Shown here: piece after piece, positions 15,201-23,789 of the stretch
Position numbering within the stretch: position 1 is the first letter of the stretch
Layout: the number at the start of each line of letters is the position of its first letter
NCBI GenBank assembly: GCA_900314865.1
Contig: OMWW01000002.1
Coordinates: 1-64,000 of the forward strand
Length of the DNA stretch: 64,000 nt
Reading direction: 5' to 3'
DNA from: an uncultured Erysipelotrichaceae bacterium
GTDB lineage: Bacteria; Bacillota_I; Bacilli_A; RFN20; CAG-826
Program-made: the position numbers and the translations under genes
The notes under the pieces: generated by a model
Seen by the model: only the letters and a program-made list of their open reading frames with translations
What the model was told of the DNA's origin: nothing
Databases searched by the model: none

Positions 15201-15476
15201 GGTATAGAAACGACGATTTAAACAATCATTATCATCATTATGATAATGGAGAGTAACAGAGGATGGGAAACGGAATTCTTCCTCGTCTCCCTCACCTCTA
15301 GTAACAATTCTTTCTTCTTTGCTCTTAACGATGTATTCACTTTCAAAGCTAGGAGCAGGTCCAACATCAATTTCAGGAGTCTCTTCTTTATCAATACCTG
15401 CATTCGTACACGCTGGTAAAATGAGAGACAAACCTCCTAACATAGCGATGGACATTAATAATTTTTTATTTTTCAT
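12246..15476 (-). CDS. pulA: Cell-bound type I pullulanase (GH13)
   Basis: Pullulanase hydrolyses alpha-1,6 branches of amylopectin and pullulan. A lipobox LPAC (Cys23) anchors it outside the membrane. A CBM41-like segment (about 74-165, LHYHNDDNDC) and a second beta region precede a CBM48-type N-domain (about 310-400) and the (beta/alpha)8 barrel. The type I hallmark appears as FNWGYNP (525-531; usually YNWGYNP). The nucleophile is Asp645 in GFRFD, the acid/base Glu674 in YGEGW, and the third carboxylate is the Asp of SCHDN. A GGAGG site lies 8 bases before the ATG. It is the third gene of the operon headed by the amylase, and together these would reduce branched starch to maltodextrins for MalEFGK. 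Confidence 0.95.
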   Translation of the reverse strand: MKNKKLLMSIAMLGGLSLILPACTNAGIDKEETPEIDVGPAPSFESEYIVKSKEERIVTRGEGDEEEFRFPSSVTLHYHNDDNDCLNRRFYTWVTGVDGVERKPLAATHTATDMEITLDFNEIKEYANMPSLFFIIKKAGTWAGQSADMEISFKDFPPDDSGNTTVWMIPGEGSSVEIYKTEEETKLPKIATAKFTDFKTIHCVCSSDEAPTEWKLYAFDKTYLMGTPDEQIANKPFRLFKSGSASSTEFDITFNYTAKINIQYVIESKFKTAPNKTQRVVVSYENLYKTERFKKYYSYNKTFEANHKNYEDLGLTVNGNLITFKVWSPISSLVTVNFYNTGYPGSLGGSDVGFSYKMNYLAGGVWQVSIPRDVEDVMGYYYTFSLTNSLGTVETVDPYVKAVGINGYRGFVYDHTDSEANPSDWDDVPLVWNGKEGYDISTPQDLSIYEVHIRDLTMDDSWVSSSSPATQRGTYNAFVEKGTRLQNHNDVTTGFDHLTELGVKAVQLLPVFDQDNDERPEKMTFNWGYNPLNYNCVEGGYSTEPDKPLTRIREYKNLIKEFANNGNHTRVIMDVVYNHVSSATASCFTKCMPKYYFRYTSDWYLYDGSGCNNEVASDMPMMRKFIVDSLCWWATEYKIKGFRFDLMGLIDTWTMREAATALYNIDPDIYIYGEGWTSGGYHGPAEVCKRNGEYGEPDGNYFYVENISSRDPYAPEHWFDDPRWYAYREGSADSAHVYSALYEWIEGGKVGKVGAFNDEGRNALKGSNDDGFNGCPYPRWGFIAQNSGDVGSNGATVANMMMGRRSVGTNPQQTINYASCHDNYTLWDQLRYTLNENDYDGWYNDSGAWIPARPQGKTGPNVDIVVRASIVSHATIMMSNGVAFMQGGEELYRTKKYDSDELATLMKKGTVRPFPDYVHYTTDPDVEMATSDVRMYGDEVITHNSYKSSDKVNSFKWNRKISVDGVDTSKYISVWSKMIKERNNLPRKGYVEGDDPSFNIYGGSVAYGATGFGLWNGNIEGTTGYTFLVAGRGGYSVGVGSNSFFSVNQILYEVGGKTNSNNDVKMDPFTFICVHK

Positions 15477-15530
15477 GGATCGGCCTCCGATGAATAGAAA
15501 TATTTATGACGTCAATTTTTGTTTTGTTTT

Positions 15531-16340
15531 TTATTGTGGATTATAAGAATATTCAACCCAAGCAGGGGAAGCGTAAGAAGTAACACCTCTAGTCACTTTC
15601 ACGTCATCAGTCTTGTTATAGACTCTTCCAGGATTATCACCAGTAACGGTCCAGTTAGGCGCTAAAGTACCTGCTTTACATCTTGCCATATTGAATCCAG
15701 TGATGTTATTTGGAGCATTGAATGTTCCGGTAACGTTAGTGAAGTTATTATCACTACCTTGATAATTGAGGGTAATGGTGTACCATTTTCCTCCACCAGC
15801 GTCTCCACCCCACGCCCAGGCAAATACACATGCGCCATCATTTGGCATCCAGTCTGGGAAGTTAGTGACTGTATAGGTAATGACTTCACCAGTTGGGGTA
15901 ACAGGAGTTCCGCCACCACTTTCTCCGTCGAATATCGCGTAAACGCATTCGCCAGAAAGGGTTGGAACTTTGGTTAAATAATCAGGATAAGTGTTATCTA
16001 AGTATTTAGCCCAGCCTCTAAAGGTAGAACCAGAAACTTTAGATTTAACTACTTCTTTTTCAGGAAGATCGCCATTAGGATTGGTGTTCCAACTAATCGC
16101 ATATTCTAAGAATTTTTCAGGAACGGTTTCTCCATAAGTCTTTGTTCCATCTAAATCGAGATATCCATATCTAGACATCATTAAGTAAGTGACATGTCCA
16201 CCAGTACCTAAGTTATAGACAGTTGGTAAACCATTAACATTTTCAATACGATATCTAGAAACGATGTTCTCCGCTTCGTCTACTCCACAAGCAGTAAAGG
16301 CTGCAATAAGAGGAAGAACAAATAATAATTTCTTTTTCAT
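15531..16340 (-). CDS. Small lipoprotein with putative glycan-binding module (269 aa)
   Basis: The lipobox FTAC places the lipidated Cys at residue 18. Residues about 50-140 look like an InlB-type repeat (ending YAIFDGE). The C-terminal ~110 residues (about 155-265) share a module with the end of the 1073-residue lipoprotein: FAW.WGG, an RCK.GT..PNW stretch, GR.YN and a final GV. The combination of conserved Trp residues and location between amylase and pullulanase suggests a starch-binding module, but I do not recognise the family. It starts 14 bases after the amylase stop; 54 bases separate it from the pullulanase. Confidence 0.8.
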   Translation of the reverse strand: MKKKLLFVLPLIAAFTACGVDEAENIVSRYRIENVNGLPTVYNLGTGGHVTYLMMSRYGYLDLDGTKTYGETVPEKFLEYAISWNTNPNGDLPEKEVVKSKVSGSTFRGWAKYLDNTYPDYLTKVPTLSGECVYAIFDGESGGGTPVTPTGEVITYTVTNFPDWMPNDGACVFAWAWGGDAGGGKWYTITLNYQGSDNNFTNVTGTFNAPNNITGFNMARCKAGTLAPNWTVTGDNPGRVYNKTDDVKVTRGVTSYASPAWVEYSYNPQ

Positions 16341-16354
16341 TGCTTTAATCCTCC

Positions 16355-19300
16355 TTATGCTTTGATAACGCAGAACCCATAAGGTCCAACGTAATCTTTG
16401 TCACTGCCGTTAGAGCCACCGAGGAATGTACCTTTGTGGTTTCCTTGGATGGCGACTTTTTCGCCTGTCGCGTTAATGAAGGCATAGACGTGTCTATTTT
16501 GACTGTCTCTTAATTCAAGGGTGAGAGTGTCTTTGTCTTGATATGCTCTCCATTGACCAACAACGTAACCATATGTTGGATAGTCTGGAGATTGTTTGAC
16601 GTGACACACGGCCTTGAAGAAGTTATACATGCTGTTAGAGTCAGCTTGTTGAGTCTCTGCATCTTTAATTGTCTTGTTGTAATTATCAAAGGCAATCTTT
16701 AATCCAGAGAAGGTATATGAAGTGATGACTGATTCATCGTGCCATTTCATTGGTTGACGATACCATCTATCAACGTTATTACCGTGATCATCAACAGTGC
16801 CGTCAAGAAGGTTACCACTCATACCAAGTTCATCGCCGTAATAGATCCAGCTGACACCTGGAGTGAGAAGAGTAATCGCGGCAAACCATCTCGCGTTTTG
16901 TCCGGCATAGGTTGGATCAACTTGATCCTTACCAGTACCAACTTCTGCGTGGTGGATTGCTTTATTTTCACTATCTCTCATACCTTTTGCTGCGGCGTGG
17001 TTGAGTAATCTAGCAACGTCGTGGTTAGAAGTGAAGGCACCGTTAACGTGGTCAATTCTTCTATCTTTGTTAAAGTTAAGAGTGTTTTCAATATCGCTTC
17101 CCATTGCGCTAATACCACTCGCATATGCTGTTGATTCGTTTAAGTGATAATAGGTTGAGAAGTCGAATTGTGAATCGATAGCTTCATAGAATGGAGCGAT
17201 TCGTTTATTCCAACCATCGAAGTTTTCACCGACTAAGAAGCAATTTGGATAAGCGGCTTTAATAACACCGGCGAATTGTTTCCAGAAGATAACGTTGAGG
17301 TCACGATCGTAGGAATAGTCGTTTTTCGCATCATAAACCCATTGTTCGGTTTGTTCATTGTAGTATTTACGATGGCTGACGTCGTAAGAGATATAATCTC
17401 CAGAATATTGGCTTCTAGTAGCAGGATCGATTTCGCTATATAAGTAGATGTGCTTAATCGCGTCTAATCTGAATCCGTCTAAACCGAAGCTTAACCAATA
17501 TTTACACATATCAGTCATATAGTCTCTTGTGGCTTGGCAAGAATAATTGAGTTCGGCCATACCACTTCCGAATTTACCGAAGTAGTAATAATCACTTGTG
17601 CCGTCCTTGTACCAATCTTCTGCATCTTCAACATTGACTTCGTTATAATTTGCAACCCAGTCTTGATTTGGATGAGTCTTATCCCAATCTTTTGGCTTTT
17701 CCACTCCATCCCATTCAAGGACTTTGTCGCCTTTATATTTCCATAAGTACATGTCACGATATTTGACACCATTTTCTTCGACTGCTCTTTCACTCTTAGA
17801 GAACAAGACGTTATTTTTGGAAGTATGGTTGATAACCATATCCATAAGAACTTTCATTCCTCTTTGGTGAGCTTTGAAGATTAATTCTTGGTAATCTTCC
17901 ATCGTGCCAAATTTAGGATCGATCTTATAGTAATCAGTAACATCATATCCATGATATGAATCACTTTCTTGGATTGGTGTTAACCATAAGACATCAATAC
18001 CTAAATCTTCTAAGTAATCTAATTTATTGATGATACCTCTGAGGTCACCTAAGCCATCTCCATCACCATCAGCAAAGCTAGGAACAAAGATTTGATAACC
18101 TGTGCCTGGTCTTTCATTTAATTCAGATTTGAAGTCTTCACTAGTTGGAACTCCAGCTGTAAAGGCATCGTATTTCAAATCAGTGATGTCATTATGGGAG
18201 ACATATTGACCTGATGTATCTTTAATTGTTGGATTTGTTGGTGCAGGTTTACCACTTTCGGTGGAATATTCACTGACTGCACCTTGGATACAGAATAGAT
18301 GTAAACTGCTATCTTTTCCTTCAGGGAATAATTCGTTTAATTTCTTGATATAAATATTACTACTACCATCACTTACCCACATGCCTTCTTGTTCGAGTTG
18401 GGTTTGATCAACAATTAAGAAGCCAATCTTGCTCTTCTTTGTTAAGTTATCCCAATCAACGATAGGGGCTGGGTCACCAGTCTTACCACAGATGATGTTT
18501 GGATTTGTTAAGTCGATATCAACGATGACACCATTATCATCTTCATATGTGTCATTACCATTCATACCAACTTCACTATTGGTCATCCAGTGGTCGCTCA
18601 TCGCTTGCCATTTAGAAGGAATCTTGCTGGCTGCCCAGAAGGAACCACCTAAATCATTTGGATAAGCTTGCCACATCCATACTGCCCAATTATCGTAGTC
18701 ATGATTTTCTCTAAGATAATGGAGATATAAGTGGCCAGGTTTAGAGAATGCATATTCAGTTTGTTGTCCTGGTTCTTTTTTAACAGTAACTGCACATTGG
18801 GCGGTTTTGGTGTTACTGCCATCACTGATAGAAGCGGTAATTGTTGCGCTTCCTGGAGCGACTGCTTGAACATAACCGGTATCGTTTACTGTGGCAACAC
18901 TCTTATTGTTACTTGACCAATAAATTGTATTTGCACCTTCATATGTAGCGGTAAGTTGTCCACTTTCACCTTCGATTAAGGTTAAGGAAGTTGGAGAAAC
19001 ATTGATTGATAAACCACTATGGTCATCTTCAGTAATTTTAACGTTACAAGTTGAGGATTTGCTTCCTGCTGTCGCGGTAATGGTTGTGTAACCAACTTTA
19101 AGAGGAGTGACTCTAGCTTGGATGTCGCTGGTCTTTTCAACCATAGCGATTGAAGGATCAGAACTTTGCCAATAGATTGTGGTATCTGCATCACCAGTGT
19201 AACTAACTGTCGCATTGAGGAGGAACGCTCCACTTTCAAGTTTGATTTCTTTGTCAGTGTAATCAAGAGTAATACTAGTGACTTTACCAGTATGTTCTTC

Positions 19301-19678
19301 TCCTCCACCGCCACCGCTTCCGCCACCGCTACTATTATCAACGGTAATCAAACACTTGCCGGATTGACTTCCACTAACGGCGGTGAGGTAAACTTCACCA
19401 GCGCTTTTGGCAACGATGTTAACAGTACTCTTATTAACTTGCATAGTGACGATGTCATATCTAGAGAGGTACCAATTGGTTTCTCTTTCAATACCATCTG
19501 TGCATGTGACTGTTACGGATGTGCTCTCGCCCGCGTAAAGAGAAATGGCGTGTTCACTAAGAACCGCCGAGTAGTTATCACTTTCGCTTGCTGGGGCTAT
19601 GTCCGTAAAGTCGTCATTACTGCCACACGAAAAAAGCATGGGCAGTACAATGAAAGGAATTAAAAATTTTCTTTTCAT
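16355..19678 (-). CDS. Cell-bound alpha-amylase family enzyme (GH13) with Ig-like modules
   Basis: The lipobox LFSC gives a lipidated Cys at residue 18. Three Ig-like Big_2 repeats follow (about 38-115, 132-215, 225-300; a Gly-Ser linker near 117-126). A pullulanase-type CBM41 segment (about 308-400, HYLRENHDYDNWAVWMW) comes next, then a GH13 barrel from about 520. Catalytic residues are Asp739 (DGFRLD), Glu818 (LVGENF) and Asp887 (TSNHD); the YHGYDVTDYY and MVINHTS motifs fit alpha-amylase or neopullulanase-like enzymes. It cleaves alpha-1,4 bonds outside the cell. AAAGGAG lies 8 bases before the ATG and a strong promoter at 19718-19746. It is first in the five-gene operon. The exact product spectrum cannot be told. 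Confidence 0.94.
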   Translation of the reverse strand: MKRKFLIPFIVLPMLFSCGSNDDFTDIAPASESDNYSAVLSEHAISLYAGESTSVTVTCTDGIERETNWYLSRYDIVTMQVNKSTVNIVAKSAGEVYLTAVSGSQSGKCLITVDNSSGGGSGGGGGEEHTGKVTSITLDYTDKEIKLESGAFLLNATVSYTGDADTTIYWQSSDPSIAMVEKTSDIQARVTPLKVGYTTITATAGSKSSTCNVKITEDDHSGLSINVSPTSLTLIEGESGQLTATYEGANTIYWSSNNKSVATVNDTGYVQAVAPGSATITASISDGSNTKTAQCAVTVKKEPGQQTEYAFSKPGHLYLHYLRENHDYDNWAVWMWQAYPNDLGGSFWAASKIPSKWQAMSDHWMTNSEVGMNGNDTYEDDNGVIVDIDLTNPNIICGKTGDPAPIVDWDNLTKKSKIGFLIVDQTQLEQEGMWVSDGSSNIYIKKLNELFPEGKDSSLHLFCIQGAVSEYSTESGKPAPTNPTIKDTSGQYVSHNDITDLKYDAFTAGVPTSEDFKSELNERPGTGYQIFVPSFADGDGDGLGDLRGIINKLDYLEDLGIDVLWLTPIQESDSYHGYDVTDYYKIDPKFGTMEDYQELIFKAHQRGMKVLMDMVINHTSKNNVLFSKSERAVEENGVKYRDMYLWKYKGDKVLEWDGVEKPKDWDKTHPNQDWVANYNEVNVEDAEDWYKDGTSDYYYFGKFGSGMAELNYSCQATRDYMTDMCKYWLSFGLDGFRLDAIKHIYLYSEIDPATRSQYSGDYISYDVSHRKYYNEQTEQWVYDAKNDYSYDRDLNVIFWKQFAGVIKAAYPNCFLVGENFDGWNKRIAPFYEAIDSQFDFSTYYHLNESTAYASGISAMGSDIENTLNFNKDRRIDHVNGAFTSNHDVARLLNHAAAKGMRDSENKAIHHAEVGTGKDQVDPTYAGQNARWFAAITLLTPGVSWIYYGDELGMSGNLLDGTVDDHGNNVDRWYRQPMKWHDESVITSYTFSGLKIAFDNYNKTIKDAETQQADSNSMYNFFKAVCHVKQSPDYPTYGYVVGQWRAYQDKDTLTLELRDSQNRHVYAFINATGEKVAIQGNHKGTFLGGSNGSDKDYVGPYGFCVIKA

Positions 19679-19699
19679 AATTTTTCTCCTTTAAGGATG

Positions 19700-19717
19700 A
19701 ATAGTATTATTACTATT
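19700..19717. promoter_or_regulatory. Inverted repeat downstream of amylase promoter
   Basis: AATAGTA-TTAT-TACTATT is a perfect 7-bp inverted repeat immediately after the -10 box, covering the expected transcription start. It is placed like a repressor operator. AT-only composition makes a chance match possible. Confidence 0.4.
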
Positions 19718-19746
19718 AGTTTATGACTATTACGCGCATATGTCAA
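19718..19746 (-). promoter_or_regulatory. Promoter of the amylase-pullulanase operon
   Basis: A perfect -35 TTGACA (19741-19746), a 17-base spacer and TAAACT (19718-19723). The plus strand carries two ACGCG...CATA copies around the -35 (19732-19757), reminiscent of LacI-type operator halves. CGCG-containing sequence also overlaps the malE -35 (28114-28130), so the two transcripts may share a regulator. Confidence 0.7.
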
Positions 19747-19763
19747 CGCGTGCATACGAATTT

Positions 19764-20438
19764 TTACTTGTTGTAGACTGTGATATTTTGGGTAATCCAG
19801 TCATTATGAGAAATGAATTTTTGCTCATTAGAGACGAGCATCCCAAGTTTGTTGACTTTCAAAGTTGTGGTAATATCCATTCCTTGTGATTCGTCAATTT
19901 GATGAAAAGAATCAATTAATAATTTGTTTTCTTGATCAATAGTTATCGCATCTTGCATAGTGGAAGCGATTTCTTTGATATAGTCACCATAATACATTCC
20001 TCTAACGCGATATCCTTCAATTGGTTCTTGAATATAAAAGAAGGTGTTAACAATTGTTAAAGCATATTTGATATCCACTTCATGAGTGTCTTCATCAAGA
20101 GTGTACATATATTTAGAATCCACTACTTCAATCTTTTGAATACGAGAAGAATCTTCTTCCCCATCTACTGTAGTCACTAACGTGTGAACATAAGATAGGT
20201 TAGACATATCTTTAATGTTGAAATCAACTTTTTCAACTTCAATTGTCACCTTATTAGAGATATGCATTTCTCTAATTGATTCATATCCTGCTTCTTGATA
20301 TTCAATGATGCTTTGATCAAGAGAAAAAGAAGCGATAAAATCAGCAATATCGCTTCTTAATCCATCATTTCTTGATCCACAACTGGTAAGAAGCAATATT
20401 GGTAATATTAAACCAATAAGACTTCTATTTTTTACCAT
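19764..20438 (-). CDS. Lipoprotein of unknown function (224 aa)
   Basis: The ATG at 20438 overlaps the previous gene's stop by a few bases, implying translational coupling; a longer frame to 20480 adds residues that do not fit a signal peptide. The lipobox LTSC follows a hydrophobic stretch. The mature part has no motif I recognise; it is rich in Ile, Asp, Thr and Ser. It has the size and outline of LppX/LolA-like or YcdA-like folds, but this is speculative. It is the last gene of the maltodextrin transporter operon, and no terminator is seen before the amylase promoter, so read-through into that operon is likely. Confidence 0.75.
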   Translation of the reverse strand: MVKNRSLIGLILPILLLTSCGSRNDGLRSDIADFIASFSLDQSIIEYQEAGYESIREMHISNKVTIEVEKVDFNIKDMSNLSYVHTLVTTVDGEEDSSRIQKIEVVDSKYMYTLDEDTHEVDIKYALTIVNTFFYIQEPIEGYRVRGMYYGDYIKEIASTMQDAITIDQENKLLIDSFHQIDESQGMDITTTLKVNKLGMLVSNEQKFISHNDWITQNITVYNK

Positions 20439-21217
20439 GATGTTGTGTCGTTTTGATAATAATATCTGCTTTCTAAGCAAACTTGGCTTGCGGAGCTCTT
20501 GCTATAATCGTAATCGATTGAAGCAAGGTATTCTCTTTTAAGCCATCCGTCTTTGTTATATTCAAAGCGGATATTGAATTTACCGTCGACAGTGTTTTTA
20601 TAAGCTGGGAAAGCATTAACGTCAGCGTCCCATGCTTGATAAGGACTACCAGTGTCTGGATAACATGGATAGTTATCAATACGGATGTTAGTGTGAACTT
20701 TATCTCCAGCGATAACGAAACCACCATCGTCGTTTAATTCATAATAAGCGTAGCAACTACTTGGGTTAGCGGAACCAACTTGTCCAAACCACGAAGTAAT
20801 GACGCTTTGAAGTGAGGCAAATACACATGATGAATTGATATTTCCATCTTCATCATATGCAATGAAATTAGTACGGTCTATTTTTAACGGAACTCTAAGC
20901 CAATAACTTCTACTTGCCATAAGGGAGTAAATGGTGTCTTCTTCACTATTGGTTTCATACATAGGAAGATAGAAACCAGGATTGAATCTCGCATATGGAA
21001 CGAAGGTTTCGCCATCTGGCATATTGACAAATTGAGCGTCCACTTCAGTAACAGAATTGTTGAAATCTAAAACACCAACAACACGGTAATATGGATGTTC
21101 TTCACTGACCGCGATGTTATCGATACGAGCTTGGAGGTCATCAAAACTAACGCCTTTATGACCACAGCTAGTAAGGACAAGAGGTATTAATAGAAGTCCA
21201 GCAAATCTTTTTTTCAT
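20432..21217 (-). CDS. Lipoprotein of unknown function (261 aa)
   Basis: The lipobox LTSC gives a lipidated Cys at residue 18. The mature protein is rich in Tyr, Asp and Asn, with a beta-type pattern and three Cys between about 118 and 190. No family is recognised. The ATG lies one base after the ATPase stop and the 3' end overlaps the next lipoprotein gene, so it belongs to the malEFGK transcript. An accessory role at the transporter or in surface glycan binding is inferred from context only. Confidence 0.75.
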   Translation of the reverse strand: MKKRFAGLLLIPLVLTSCGHKGVSFDDLQARIDNIAVSEEHPYYRVVGVLDFNNSVTEVDAQFVNMPDGETFVPYARFNPGFYLPMYETNSEEDTIYSLMASRSYWLRVPLKIDRTNFIAYDEDGNINSSCVFASLQSVITSWFGQVGSANPSSCYAYYELNDDGGFVIAGDKVHTNIRIDNYPCYPDTGSPYQAWDADVNAFPAYKNTVDGKFNIRFEYNKDGWLKREYLASIDYDYSKSSASQVCLESRYYYQNDTTSW

Positions 21218-21218
21218 A

Positions 21219-23774
21219 TTAATATAACCTAATGTTCAATTCGTTTTCGTATATTTGAGATTCCTCAAGTTTTGGATTCAAATGCACAATTTCGCCGAGT
21301 TGAATTTCTCTTTCTTTTTTAATATAGACCGAAACTTTTTCTCCGAATAATTCTCCATTACATTTTAAGAGTTTGGTGTCACCATAGTTGATGTCACTGA
21401 CGACTTTAAATTCCATACCTTTTGGATCTTCAACAAATCCATTATGTGGAACTTCAATTCTAAATGTCTTAGAGAATACTTTGTTACCTAAACCTTGGAT
21501 GATTCTATTAGTGATATCATCTGGGATTTGTAAATATTTCTCTTCGAACTTAAAGAAGAAGATAAGTTGCGCGTGTAAAAGTTCATCCGCTTTCTTCTTA
21601 TTGAGTTCTTTCTCTTTTTCAGCGTAATCTTTATTAGCCTTATCAAGTGGGAAATATTCTTCTTTAAATTTCAAATTGTCGTATTTAATTTGATCTTTAA
21701 TAGTATTTCTTTCTTGATTGTATTTCGCTTTCAAAGAGTTGAGTTCTGTCTCTTTTTCAAAGTCTAATGAATTAGTCTTTCTTTCAATATCATTAGCCTT
21801 CATTTGTGGGAAGCTTTCTTTGAAAATAGAGTAACTTAAACGACGTTGACGTCTGGTGTCTTTATCGCGGTTATTTTCCATTGATTGTTTATAATCGCGT
21901 TTTTCATCCGCCCACATCTTCTTATATTGCTCATCAATAGCTTTCATCTCTTTCTTATAGATGTCTTTATGCTTACTGACGGCTTCTTTGTAATTAGCTT
22001 TATAACTAGCTTTCAATTTAGCAAGTTCAGCGTTAGCCTCATTCTTCTTTTGATTGAGTTCTGCTTCTTTAGCGGCCACTTCAGGAGCTTTTTGAGCTTG
22101 TTTAGCTTCAGCTTCTTTAAGAGCAGCTTCTTTTTCAGCGACAAATTCTTTTTCAAGACCTTCGTATTTCGCGTTAACTTCGCCAACTCTTTTTTCCTTA
22201 ATCGCGTTGAGTTCTTCGTTTTGCGTGATTTCATACGCGGTCTTTAAGTTAACGAATGTGGCGAATAAGTTATCGCGATCCGCAAGTGGAGAAGCCACTA
22301 ATTTATCTTCTGCATCTCTAAAGGTTGCTCTAGAGTAGTCAACAGAGAATTTAATCTTGGCTTTTTCTTTAACGGATTCATCGACTTGGACAAAGAATTG
22401 TTTGCCGTTTGATTCCACTAAAGCGATACGGCATTCTTCGTGATCTTCAACTAAAAGAACTTTGGCTTCAAAATCACCTTCACCGACTTTAAAAGCGTCG
22501 ATAGGTAAGGAGATTGTGCCATCTTTTAAGAAATCAACTGGGATTGCTTCAGGTTTAGCGGAGTTACCAAATAAGTCCATTTTGTTATTTAAAATGGTAA
22601 CTGGTAAAACGTTATGATCTGGGACTGGTGGGATGATAGTCATCTCACTAGCCGCGTCAAATAAATGAATTCTTTCAACATCAACACGAGCTTTAATGAC
22701 ATCGCCAGGAACATGTCCCATCTTGCTTGGTGCTTTAATGATAACTGAGGTTGTGGATTCTCCACCTAAACCTTCGATTTCTTTTAAATCACCATAAATA
22801 AGGGTTTCATTACCAAGTTCTTCAAAGTGGGAAATAGTAACGTCAACGATGTTATCACCTTTAGCGAGTTCTTCCTCTTCAGCGGAGATAGCTTCGCATC
22901 TGAAGCCTAAGATAATTGGTAATTCACCTTGTAAATATTTCTTTTCAGCTTTTAAGACTTGTTGCTTAGAGAGGTGCAACGCTGGTTGTTCACAATCGCT
23001 CCATCTCACTTCAACATCATCTTTTTCTTCTTTTAATGTAACGTTAAAGAAGTTCATTTGTGGGGTACCAATAAATCCAGCGACGAACTTATTGATTGGG
23101 TGATCATATAAGTTTTGTGGAGCGTCGATTTGTTGGACACGACCTAACTTCATAACGACAACACGAGTACCAAGGGTCATAGCTTCGACTTGGTCGTGAG
23201 TAACGTAAATGAAGGTTGTTTTTAATTGTTGATGAAGTTTGGAGATCATACTTCTCATTTGACCTCTTAACTTCGCGTCTAAGTTAGATAATGGTTCGTC
23301 AAGAAGCATGACTTTAGGATTACGAAGAATCGCTCTACCTAAAGAGACACGTTGTCTTTGACCACCAGACATCGCTTTTGGTTTTCTATCAAGATAGTCT
23401 GTTAAACCTAAAACGTCGGCTGCCCACATCACTTTTTCATGAATTTCCGCTCTTGGGATCTTTCTGAGTTTAAGACCAAAAGCCATGTTTTCATAAACGG
23501 TCATATGTGGATAAAGAGCGTAGTTTTGGAAAACCATCGCGATATCTCTATCTTTTGGTTGCATATCGTTAACAAGAGTGTCGCCGATATAAAGTTCACC
23601 ACTAGAAATATCTTCTAGACCTGCAATCATTCTTAAAGTTGTAGATTTACCACAACCAGAAGGACCGACGAAGACGATAAATTCTCCGTCTTTAATATTC
23701 ATATTAAAGTCACTAACAGCTTTGTGGCCATTTGGATAGACTTTGTAAATGTGTTCTAATTTTAGTGAAGCCAT
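21219..23774 (-). CDS. malK: MalK/MsmK-type sugar ABC ATPase with long coiled-coil extension
   Basis: Energises maltodextrin import. Residues 1-235 are a complete ATPase: Walker A GPSGCGKST (37-45), Q-loop Gln in VFQNYALYP, signature SGGQRQR (136-142), Walker B VMLLDEP (155-161) and the switch His in THDQ. A usual TOBE/MOBE region ends near RIHLFD (about 375), where family members normally stop. Here about 470 more residues follow: a second beta domain (about 388-500) ending in a TOBE-like pattern, a highly charged coiled coil (about 515-735) and a third beta domain (about 765-851). The frame is intact throughout. GGAGG lies 8 bases before the ATG, and malG ends 15 bases upstream. The extension could be regulatory, cytoskeletal or an assembly platform. 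Confidence 0.95.
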   Translation of the reverse strand: MASLKLEHIYKVYPNGHKAVSDFNMNIKDGEFIVFVGPSGCGKSTTLRMIAGLEDISSGELYIGDTLVNDMQPKDRDIAMVFQNYALYPHMTVYENMAFGLKLRKIPRAEIHEKVMWAADVLGLTDYLDRKPKAMSGGQRQRVSLGRAILRNPKVMLLDEPLSNLDAKLRGQMRSMISKLHQQLKTTFIYVTHDQVEAMTLGTRVVVMKLGRVQQIDAPQNLYDHPINKFVAGFIGTPQMNFFNVTLKEEKDDVEVRWSDCEQPALHLSKQQVLKAEKKYLQGELPIILGFRCEAISAEEEELAKGDNIVDVTISHFEELGNETLIYGDLKEIEGLGGESTTSVIIKAPSKMGHVPGDVIKARVDVERIHLFDAASEMTIIPPVPDHNVLPVTILNNKMDLFGNSAKPEAIPVDFLKDGTISLPIDAFKVGEGDFEAKVLLVEDHEECRIALVESNGKQFFVQVDESVKEKAKIKFSVDYSRATFRDAEDKLVASPLADRDNLFATFVNLKTAYEITQNEELNAIKEKRVGEVNAKYEGLEKEFVAEKEAALKEAEAKQAQKAPEVAAKEAELNQKKNEANAELAKLKASYKANYKEAVSKHKDIYKKEMKAIDEQYKKMWADEKRDYKQSMENNRDKDTRRQRRLSYSIFKESFPQMKANDIERKTNSLDFEKETELNSLKAKYNQERNTIKDQIKYDNLKFKEEYFPLDKANKDYAEKEKELNKKKADELLHAQLIFFFKFEEKYLQIPDDITNRIIQGLGNKVFSKTFRIEVPHNGFVEDPKGMEFKVVSDINYGDTKLLKCNGELFGEKVSVYIKKEREIQLGEIVHLNPKLEESQIYENELNIRLY

Positions 23775-23789
23775 ATGACTTACCTCCTA

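Noticed and set aside
18982..19663. Long antisense frames (119 and 165 codons) inside the amylase N-terminal region
   Set aside because: They overlap Ig-like repeat coding on other frames, are low-complexity and have no ribosome site. Shadows of biased codon use.
21885..22247. 120-codon plus-strand frame inside malK, predicted Phe/Ser-rich
   Set aside because: Antisense to the Lys/Glu-rich coiled coil: Phe and Ser runs are the mirror of AAG/GAA codons.
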